DNA of 64,000 nt, taken from the NCBI RefSeq assembly GCF_964355755.1, contig NC_092675.1, positions 8,755,312 through 8,819,311 on the forward strand, in the 5' to 3' direction. Positions 56,844-64,000 of this stretch are shown in pieces (positions within the stretch are counted from its first letter, which is position 1; each line of letters begins with the position of its first letter). The notes beneath the pieces were generated by a model. It made no database searches, was not told the origin of the DNA, and saw only the letters and a program-made list of their open reading frames with translations. Made by a program: the position numbers and the translations under genes. Source of the stretch: Antedon mediterranea. Its lineage: Eukaryota; Echinodermata; Crinoidea; Comatulida; Antedonidae.

Positions 56844-56962
56844 GTCTACAACCATACCATGTTGAAAACACCGGTTCTCGTCCGAACACCGCAGTTAAAC
56901 AACGTCGGGCCTGGTTAGTACTTGGATGGGAGACCGCCTGGGAATACCTGGTGTAGTAGACC
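56844..56962 (+). rRNA. 5S rRNA copy, unit 27 leader, promoter-less
   Basis: C17T and C112A; the normal TATA box is missing upstream. Confidence 0.76.
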
Positions 56963-57080
56963 TATGTTTAACTTTTTTAAATTATACTAAACAATGTTTA
57001 TTTTACCTTTCAATTATGTTTTTATGACAGTAACTATAAGATCTTTCTAAGTTATAATCTTGAACCGCAAGTAACCGAAC

Positions 57081-57199
57081 GTCTACAACCATACCACGTT
57101 GAAAACACCGGTTCTCGTCCGAACACCGCAGTTAAACAACGTCGGGCCTGGTTAGTACTTGGATGGGAGACCGCCTGGGAATACCTGGTGTCGTAGACC
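57081..57199 (+). rRNA. 5S rRNA copy, unit 27
   Basis: Consensus. Confidence 0.85.
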
Positions 57200-57317
57200 T
57201 ATGTTTAACTTTTTTAAATTATACTAAATAAAGTTTATTTTACCTTTCAATTATATTTTCATGACAGTAACTATAAGATCTTTCTAAGTTATAATCTTGA
57301 ACCGCAAGTAACCGAAT

Positions 57318-57996
57318 GTCTACAACCGTACCAGGTTGCCTAGCCTGTGAATATCTGTTGTCGTACACCTGTTTTTATCTTTTTAATAATCCTAAAATAT
57401 AGTCTCCTTTAAGTGTTTCGATTTTCCAAAAATGTGTTTATACTGTTGATGATAGTATAAGTAAATAAATTCAAACTGTAACCGCAATTAATCGAAAGTT
57501 TTTCAACTAAACTGCATTGAAAACAACGGTTCTCGTCCGATCACTGAAGTTAAACAAGTTGTTGTTCAACGACATGTTTGTTGTTGTATGTTGCTGCTGT
57601 GGTGACGGTACAAACGTCACTGTACTACGTGGGCGTCCACTTGTGTGCGCGTTTGATTCTTAGCAACAAAGCGGCCTGAATCTTTTGTACATGCCGCTAA
57701 TGTGTTATGCTTCATTGTACAGTGTTATTGTTTCCTTTATATTATCTTTTTAAGAACCTCAGTATAACTTTTTAAATTATACTAAACAAAGTTGAATTTA
57801 CCTTTCAAGTATGTGTTTCTTCAACAGAAGTGGGTGTAAATATCAACGTCATGGTTTCAGCAGCTGCTAATTTCAATCCTAGATAATGTTCTATAATAAA
57901 TGAACAAAAGTATTAGGTTATAGGATATATGTGTTTATAGAGATTTTGACAGTGAATATAAGATTTATATATACTTTGAACCGCAAGTAACCGAAC
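57318..57996 (+). repeat. Unit 27 tail: 5S relics and linker
   Basis: Relic A 57318-57369, relic B 57499-57558, full linker. Confidence 0.85.
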
Positions 57997-58115
57997 GTCT
58001 ACAACCATACCACGTTGAAAACACCGGTTCTCGTCCGAACACCGCAGTTAAACAACGTCGGGCCTGGTTAGTACTTGGATGGGAGACCGCCTGGGAATAC
58101 CTGGTGTCGTAGACC
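57997..58115 (+). rRNA. 5S rRNA copy, unit 28 leader
   Basis: Consensus. Confidence 0.85.
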
Positions 58116-58232
58116 TATGTTTAACTTTTTTAAATTATACTAAACAATGTTTATTTTACCTTTCAATTATGTTTTTTGACAGTAACTATAAGATCTTTCT
58201 AAGTTATAATCTTGAACCGCAGGTAACCGAAT

Positions 58233-58351
58233 GTCTACAACCATACCACGTTGAAAACACCGGTTCTCGTCCGAACACCGCAGTTAAACAACGTCGGGCC
58301 TCGTTAGTACTTGGATGGGAGAACACCAGGGAATACGTGGTGTCGTAGACC
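58233..58351 (+). rRNA. 5S rRNA copy, unit 28, helix V compensated
   Basis: G70C, C91A, G93A, T96A, C105G; upstream motif reads GCAGGTAACC. Confidence 0.78.
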
Positions 58352-58469
58352 TATGTTTAACTTTTTTAAATTATACTAAACAAAGTTTATTTTACCTTTC
58401 AATTATGTTTTTATGACAGTAACTATAAGATCTTTCTAAGTTATAATCTTGAACCGCAAGTAACCGAAT

Positions 58470-59147
58470 GTCTACAACCGTACCAGGTTGCCTAGCCTGT
58501 GAATATCTGTTGTCGTACACCTGTTTTTATCTTTTTAATAATCCTAAAATATAGTCTCGTTTAAGTGTTTCGATTTTCCAAAAATGTGTTTATACTGTTG
58601 ATGATAGTATAAGTAAATAAATTCAAACTGTAACCGCAATTAATCGAAAGTTTTTCAACTAAACTGCATTGAAAACAACGGTTCTCGTCCGATCACTGAA
58701 GTTAAACAAGTTGTTGTTCAAAGACATGTTTGTTGTTGTATGTTGCTGCTGTGGTGACGGTACAAACGTCACTGTACTACGCGGGCGTCCACTTGTGTGC
58801 GCGTTTGATTCTTAGCAACAAAGCGGCCTGAATCTTTTGTACATGCCGCTAATGTGTTATGCTTCATTGTACAGTGTTATTGTTTCCTTTATATTATCTT
58901 TTTAAGAACCTCAGTATAACTTTTTAAATTATACTAAACAAAGTTGAATTTACCTTTCAAGTATGTGTTTCTTCAACAGAAGTGGGTGTAAATACCAACG
59001 TCATGGTTTCAGCAGCTGCTAATTTCAATCCTAGAAAATGTTCTATAATAAATGAACAAAACTATTAGGTTATAGGATATATATGTTTATAGAGATTTTG
59101 ACAGTGAATATAAGATGTATATATACTTGAACCGCAAGTAACCGAAC
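58470..59147 (+). repeat. Unit 28 tail: 5S relics and linker
   Basis: Relic A 58470-58521, relic B 58651-58710, full linker. Confidence 0.85.
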
Positions 59148-59266
59148 GTCTACAACCATACCACGTTGAAAACACCGGTTCTCGTCCGAACACCGCAGTT
59201 AAACAACGTCGGGCCTGGTTAGTACTTGGATGGGAGACCGCCTGGGAATACCTGGTGTCGTAGACC
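59148..59266 (+). rRNA. 5S rRNA copy, unit 29 leader
   Basis: Consensus. Confidence 0.85.
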
Positions 59267-59384
59267 TATGTTTAACTTTTTTAAATTATACTAAAAAAAT
59301 GTTTATTTTACCTTTCAATTATGTTTTTTGACAGTAACTATAAGATCTTTCTCAGTTATAATCTTGAACCGCAAGTAACCGAAT

Positions 59385-59503
59385 GTCTACAACCATACCA
59401 CGTTGAAAACACCGGTTCTCGTCCGAACACCGCAGTTAAACAACGTCGGGCCTGGTTAGTACTTGGATGGAAGACCGCCTGGGAATACCTGGTGTCGTAG
59501 ACC
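59385..59503 (+). rRNA. 5S rRNA copy, unit 29
   Basis: G87A. Confidence 0.8.
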
Positions 59504-59620
59504 TATGTTTAACTTTTTTAAATTATACTAAACAATGTTTATTTTACCTTTCAATTATGTTTTTTGACAGTAACTATAAGTTCTTTCTCAGTTATAATCT
59601 TGAACCGCAAGTAACCGAAT

Positions 59621-60236
59621 GTCTACAACCGTACCAGGTTGCCTAGCCTGTGAATATCTGTTGTCGTACACCTGTTTTTATCTTTTTAATAATCCTAAAA
59701 TATAGTCTCGTTTAAGTGTTTCTATTTTCCAAAAATGTGTTTATACTGTTGATGATAGTATAAGTAAATAAATTCAAACTGTAACCGCAATTAATCGAAA
59801 GTTTTTCAACTAAACTGCATTGAAAACAACGGTTCTCGTCCGATCACTGAAGTTAAACAAGTTGTTGTTCAAAGACATGTTTGTTGTTGTATGTTGCTGC
59901 TGTGGTGACGGTACAAACGTCACTGTACTACGCGGGCGTCCACTTGTGTGCGCGTTTGATTCTTAGCAACAAAGCGGCCTGAATCTTTTGTACATGCCGC
60001 TAATGTGTTATGCTTCATTGTACAGTGTTATTGTTTCCTTTATATTATCTTTTTAAGAACCTCAGTATAACTTTTTAAATTATACTAAACAAAGTTGAAT
60101 TTACCTTTCAAGTATGTGTTTCTTCAACAGAAGTGGGTGTAAATATCAACGTCATGGTTTCAGCAGCTGCTAATTTCAATCCTAGAAAATGTTCTATAAT
60201 AAATGAACAAAAGTATTAGGTTATAAGTAACCGAAC
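59621..60236 (+). repeat. Unit 29 tail, leader promoter deleted
   Basis: Relic A 59621-59672, relic B 59802-59861; same promoter deletion as the unit 26 tail. Confidence 0.85.
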
Positions 60237-60355
60237 GTCTACAACCATACCATGTTGAAAACACCGGTTCTCGTCCGAACACCGCAGTTAAACAACGTCG
60301 GGCCTGGTTAGTACTTGGATGGGAGACCGCCTGGGAATACCTGGTGTAGTAGACC
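60237..60355 (+). rRNA. 5S rRNA copy, unit 30 leader, promoter-less
   Basis: C17T, C112A; no TATA box upstream. Confidence 0.76.
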
Positions 60356-60473
60356 TATGTTTAACTTTTTTAAATTATACTAAACAATGTTTATTTTACC
60401 TTTCAATTATGTTTTTATGACAGTAACTATAAGATCTTTCTAAGTTATAATCTTGAACCGCAAGTAACCGAAC

Positions 60474-60592
60474 GTCTACAACCATACCACGTTGAAAACA
60501 CCGGTTCTCGTCCGAACACCGCAGTTAAACAACGTCGGGCCTGGTTAGTACTTGGATGGGAGACCGCCTGGGAATACCTGGTGTCGTAGACC
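60474..60592 (+). rRNA. 5S rRNA copy, unit 30
   Basis: Consensus. Confidence 0.85.
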
Positions 60593-60710
60593 TATGTTTA
60601 ACTTTTTTAAATTATACTAAATAAAGTTTATTTTACCTTTCAATTATATTTTCATGACAGTAACTATAAGATCTTTCTAAGTTATAATCTTGAACCGCAA
60701 GTAACCGAAT

Positions 60711-61389
60711 GTCTACAACCGTACCAGGTTGCCTAGCCTGTGAATATCTGTTGTCGTACACCTGTTTTTATCTTTTTAATAATCCTAAAATATAGTCTCC
60801 TTTAAGTGTTTCGATTTTCCAAAAATGTGTTTATACTGTTGATGATAGTATAAGTAAATAAATTCAAACTGTAACCGCAATTAATCGAAAGTTTTTCAAC
60901 TAAACTGCATTGAAAACAACGGTTCTCGTCCGATCACTGAAGTTAAACAAGTTGTTGTTCAACGACATGTTTGTTGTTGTATGTTGCTGCTGTGGTGACG
61001 GTACAAACGTCACTGTACTACGCGGGCGTCCACTTGTGTGCGCGTTTGATTCTTAGCAACAAAGCGGCCTGAATCTTTTGTACATGCCGCTAATGTGTTA
61101 TGCTTCATTGTACAGTGTTATTGTTTCCTTTATATTATCTTTTTAAGAACCTCAGTATAACTTTTTAAATTATACTAAACAAAGTTGAATTTACCTTTCA
61201 AGTATGTGTTTCTTCAACAGAAGTGGGTGTAAATATCAACGTCATGGTTTCAGCAGCTGCTAATTTCAATCCTAGAAAATGTTCTATAATAAATGAACAA
61301 AAGTATTAGGTTATAGGATATATGTGTTTATAGAGATTTTGACAGTGAATATAAGATTTATATATACTTTGAACCGCAAGTAACCGAAC
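60711..61389 (+). repeat. Unit 30 tail: 5S relics and linker
   Basis: Relic A 60711-60762, relic B 60892-60951, full linker. Confidence 0.85.
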
Positions 61390-61508
61390 GTCTACAACCA
61401 TACCACGTTGAAAACACCGGTTCTCGTCCGAACACCGCAGTTAAACAACGTCGGGCCTGGTTAGTACTTGGATGGGAGACCGCCTGGGAATACCTGGTGT
61501 CGTAGACC
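61390..61508 (+). rRNA. 5S rRNA copy, unit 31 leader
   Basis: Consensus. Confidence 0.85.
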
Positions 61509-61625
61509 TATGTTTAACTTTTTTAAATTATACTAAACAATGTTTATTTTACCTTTCAATTATGTTTTTTGACAGTAACTATAAGATCTTTCTAAGTTAT
61601 AATCTTGAACCGCAAGTAACCGAAC

Positions 61626-61671
61626 GTCTACAACCATACCACGTTGAAAACACCGGTTCTCCTCGTAGACC
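61626..61671 (+). pseudogene. 5S copy with internal deletion
   Basis: Bases 1-39 joined to the last few bases (CGTAGACC). All internal promoter elements are lost. Confidence 0.88.
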
Positions 61672-61789
61672 TATGTTTAACTTTTTTAAATTATACTAAA
61701 TAAAGTTTATTTTACCTTTCAATTATATTTTTATGACAGTAACTATAAGATCTTTCTAAGTTATAATCTTGAACCGCAAGTAACCGAAC

Positions 61790-61908
61790 GTCTACAACCA
61801 TACCACGTTGAAAACACCGGTTCTCGTCCGAATACCGCAGTTAAACAACGTCGGGCCTGGTTAGTACTTGGATGGGAGACCGCCTGGGAATAACTGGTGT
61901 CGTAGACC
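61790..61908 (+). rRNA. 5S rRNA copy, unit 31
   Basis: C44T, C104A. Confidence 0.77.
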
Positions 61909-62025
61909 TATGTTTAACTTTTTTAAATTATACTAAACAATGTTTATTTTACCTTTCAATTATGTTTTTGGACAGTAACTATAAGATCTTTCTCAGTTAT
62001 AATCTTGAACCGCAAGTAACCGAAT

Positions 62026-62144
62026 GTCTACAACCATACCACGTTGAAAACACCGGTTCTCGTCCGAACACCGCAGTTAAACAACGTCGGGCCTCGTTAG
62101 TACTTGGATGGGAGAAAACCAGGGAATACCTGGTGTCGTAGACC
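62026..62144 (+). rRNA. 5S rRNA copy, unit 31
   Basis: G70C, C91A, C92A, G93A, T96A but C at 105. It has the helix IV changes of the compensated class without the compensating base. Confidence 0.74.
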
Positions 62145-62200
62145 TATGTTTAACTTTTTTAAATTATACTAAACAATGTTTATTTTACCTTTCAATTATG

Positions 62201-62241
62201 TTGGATGGGAGACCGCCTGGGAATACCTGGAGTCGTAGACC
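62201..62241 (+). pseudogene. 5S 3'-half fragment
   Basis: Bases 79-119 joined to a spacer after TTATG; T109A. Confidence 0.85.
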
Positions 62242-62359
62242 TATGTTTAACTTTTTTAAATTATACTAAACAAAGTTTATTTTACCTTTCAATTATGTTT
62301 TTATGACAGTAACTATAAGATCTTTCTCAGTTATAATCTTGAACCGCAAGTAAACGAAC

Positions 62360-62780
62360 GTCTACAACCATACCACGTTGAAAACACCGGTTCTCGTCCG
62401 AACACCGCACTTAAACAACGTCCACTTGTGTGCGCGTTTGATTCTTAGCAACAAAGCGGCCTGAATCTTTTGTACATGCCGCTAATGTGTTATGCTTCAT
62501 TGTACAGTGTTATTGTTTCCTTTATATTATCTTTTTAAGAACCTCAGTATAACTTTTTAAATTATACTAAACAAAGTTGAATTTACCTTTCAAGTATGTG
62601 TTTCTTCAATAGAAGTGGGTGTAAATACCAACGTCATGGTTTCACCAGCTGCTAATTTCAATCCTAGAAAATGTTCTATAATAAATGAACAAAACTATTA
62701 GGTTATAGGATATATATGTTTATAGAGATTTTGACAGTGAATATAAGATGTATATATACTTGAACCGCAAGTAACCGAAC
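62360..62780 (+). pseudogene. 5S 5' half fused to linker, unit 31 tail
   Basis: 5S bases 1-63 (62360-62422, G51C) continue without a break into the linker at CCACTTGTG. Both sequences contain CGTC at the join, so short homology probably guided it. Relics A and B are absent from this tail. Confidence 0.85.
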
Positions 62781-62899
62781 GTCTACAACCATACCACGTT
62801 GAAAACACCGGTTCTCGTCCGAACACCGCAGTTAAACAACGTCGGGCCTGGTTAGTACTTGGATGGGAGACCGCCTGGGAATACCTGGTGTCGTAGACC
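62781..62899 (+). rRNA. 5S rRNA copy, unit 32, last plus-strand copy
   Basis: Consensus; the strand switch comes 3 nt later, so its T6 terminator is lost. Confidence 0.83.
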
Positions 62900-62902
62900 T
62901 AT

Positions 62903-62917
62903 GGTATGGTTGTAGAC
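62903..62917 (-). pseudogene. 5S 5'-end fragment at inversion junction
   Basis: Only the first 15 nt of a minus-strand copy, abutting the plus-strand array. Confidence 0.85.
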
Positions 62918-63035
62918 GTTCGGTTACTTGCGGTTCAAGATTATAACTTAGAAAGATCTTATAGTTACTGTCATAAAAACATAATTGAAAGGTAAAATAA
63001 ACATTGTTTAGTATAATTTAAAAAAGTTAAACATA

Positions 63036-63154
63036 GGTCTACGACACCAGGTATTCCCAGGCGGTCTCCCATCCAAGTACTAACCAGGCCCGACGTTGTT
63101 TAACTGCGGTGTTCGGACGAGAACCGGTGTTTTCAACGTGGTATGGTTGTAGAC
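63036..63154 (-). rRNA. 5S rRNA copy, inverted part
   Basis: Consensus. Confidence 0.85.
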
Positions 63155-63272
63155 GTTCGTTTACTTGCGGTTCAAGATTATAACTGAGAAAGATCTTATA
63201 GTTACTGTCATAAAAACATAATTGAAAGGTAAAATAAACTTTGTTTACTATAATTTAAAAAAGTTAAACATA

Positions 63273-63391
63273 GGTCTACGACTCCAGGTATTCCCAGGCG
63301 GTCTCCCATCCAAGTACTAACCAGGCCCGACGTTGTTTAACTGCGGTGTTCGGAGGAGAACCGGTGTTTTCAACGTGGTATGGTTGTAGAC
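63273..63391 (-). rRNA. 5S rRNA copy, inverted part
   Basis: G37C and T109A. Confidence 0.8.
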
Positions 63392-63509
63392 GTTCTGTTA
63401 CTTGCGGTTCAAGATTATAACTTAGAAAGATCTTATAGTTACTGTCATAAAAACATAATTGAAAGGTAAAATAAACTTTGTTTAGTATAATTTAAAAAAG
63501 TTAAACATA

Positions 63510-63628
63510 GGTCTACGACACCACGTATTCCCTGGTGTTCTCCCATCCAAGTACTAACGAGGCCCGACGTTGTTTAACTGCGGTGTTCGGACGAGAACCG
63601 GTGTTTTCAACGTGGTATGGTTGTAGAC
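63510..63628 (-). rRNA. 5S rRNA copy, inverted part, helix V compensated
   Basis: G70C, C91A, G93A, T96A, C105G. Confidence 0.78.
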
Positions 63629-63745
63629 ATTCGGTTACCTGCGGTTCAAGATTATAACTGAGAAAGATCTTATAGTTACTGTCAAAAAACATAATTGAAA
63701 GGTAAAATAAACATTGTTTAGTATAATTTAAAAAAGTTAAACATA

Positions 63746-63864
63746 GGTCTACGACACCAGGTATTCCCAGGCGGTCTCCCATCCAAGTACTAACCAGGCC
63801 CGACGTTGTTTAACTGCGGTGTTCGGAGGAGAACCGGTGTTTTCAACGTGGTATGGTTGTAGAC
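63746..63864 (-). rRNA. 5S rRNA copy, inverted part
   Basis: G37C. Confidence 0.83.
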
Positions 63865-63981
63865 GTTCGGTTACTTGCGGTTCAAGATTATAACTTAGAA
63901 AGATCTTATAGTTACTGTCAAAAAACATAATTGAAAGGTAAAATAAACATTGTTTAGTATAATTTAAAAAAGTTAAACATA

Positions 63982-64000
63982 GGTCTACGACACCAGGTAT
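63982..64000 (-). rRNA. 5S rRNA copy, 3' end only, cut by window edge
   Basis: Last 19 nt of a minus-strand copy. Confidence 0.8.

Larger units (their letters stand above)
40736..62902 (+). repeat. 5S rRNA gene array, right part (units 18-32)
   Basis: This continues the array after the DNA transposon and is organised the same way. Units 19 and 22 are long (8 and 11 copies). Units 24-30 are short (2-3 copies), so tails take up more of the DNA. The last unit (62781-62899) stops 3 nt after its 5S gene, where the sequence switches strand. Confidence 0.95.
62903..64000 (-). repeat. 5S rRNA gene array, inverted part
   Basis: From 62903 the same repeat continues as its reverse complement to the window edge. 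The junction joins the bases after a plus-strand 5S 3' end to a 15-nt fragment of the 5' end of a minus-strand 5S copy (62903-62917). Four complete minus copies and part of a fifth follow on a 236-237 bp period. No tail segment is seen in this 1.1 kb. Confidence 0.95.

Noticed and set aside
1-64000. CRISPR-like array because of regular repeats
   Set aside because: The repeats are 5S genes on a 236-bp period in a eukaryotic context; there are no short repeats with unique spacers.

Overview
The window is eukaryotic, almost certainly from an invertebrate animal. It holds a very large tandem array of 5S ribosomal RNA gene copies. The array is interrupted by two transposable elements whose reading frames look intact, and it flips orientation near the right edge. 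The evidence for an animal is the metazoan-type 5S sequence, a PHD-finger plus endonuclease/reverse transcriptase retrotransposon, and an intron-rich transposase gene. The sequence does not fix the phylum; cnidarian, mollusc and invertebrate deuterostome all remain possible.

Array (1-34152 and 40736-62902, + strand; 62903-64000, - strand). I count about 134 near-full-length 5S copies, usually 119 nt on a 236-237 bp period. They are grouped into 32 units. A unit starts with a leader copy behind a TATATATA box. One to ten body copies behind a TATAAT box follow. The unit ends in a tail made of a 52-nt internally deleted 5S relic, a 60-nt diverged 5S fragment and a 340-440 bp linker. Blocks of units are themselves tandemly duplicated, with periods of 1388 (x4), 1622 (x3), 1862 (x2), 2448 (x2) and 3393 (x2) bp. 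The 5S copies keep the intermediate element and box C, but they share a changed box A, a U-U mismatch in helix V, and a T6 terminator 11 nt beyond the RNA end. It is therefore unclear how many are productive genes.

Insertion 1 (about 8460-12727) is a complete-looking CR1/L2-like non-LTR retrotransposon in a unit linker. It has a PHD-finger and coiled-coil ORF1, and an ORF2 with APE endonuclease and reverse transcriptase that has no AUG ahead of its endonuclease. It ends in two copies of a 10-bp repeat.

Insertion 2 (34153-40735) is a 6583-bp cut-and-paste DNA transposon inside a 5S gene, with a 4-bp CTGG duplication and 12-bp terminal repeats starting CAC. Its minus-strand gene can be assembled into 13 coding exons with consistent phases and consensus splice sites, giving 926 codons without a stop. 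The protein joins a RAG1-like N-terminal zinc region and a C3HC4 RING finger to a DDE-type transposase. This resembles the Chapaev/N-RAG-TP group thought to be related to the ancestor of V(D)J recombinase. The exon carrying the second catalytic aspartate is duplicated, and the extra copy keeps splice signals and phase but lacks that aspartate.

The two elements have no functional link to the 5S genes beyond using the array as a landing site. The short open frames that recur once per pair of 5S copies are by-products of the repeat and are not annotated as genes.
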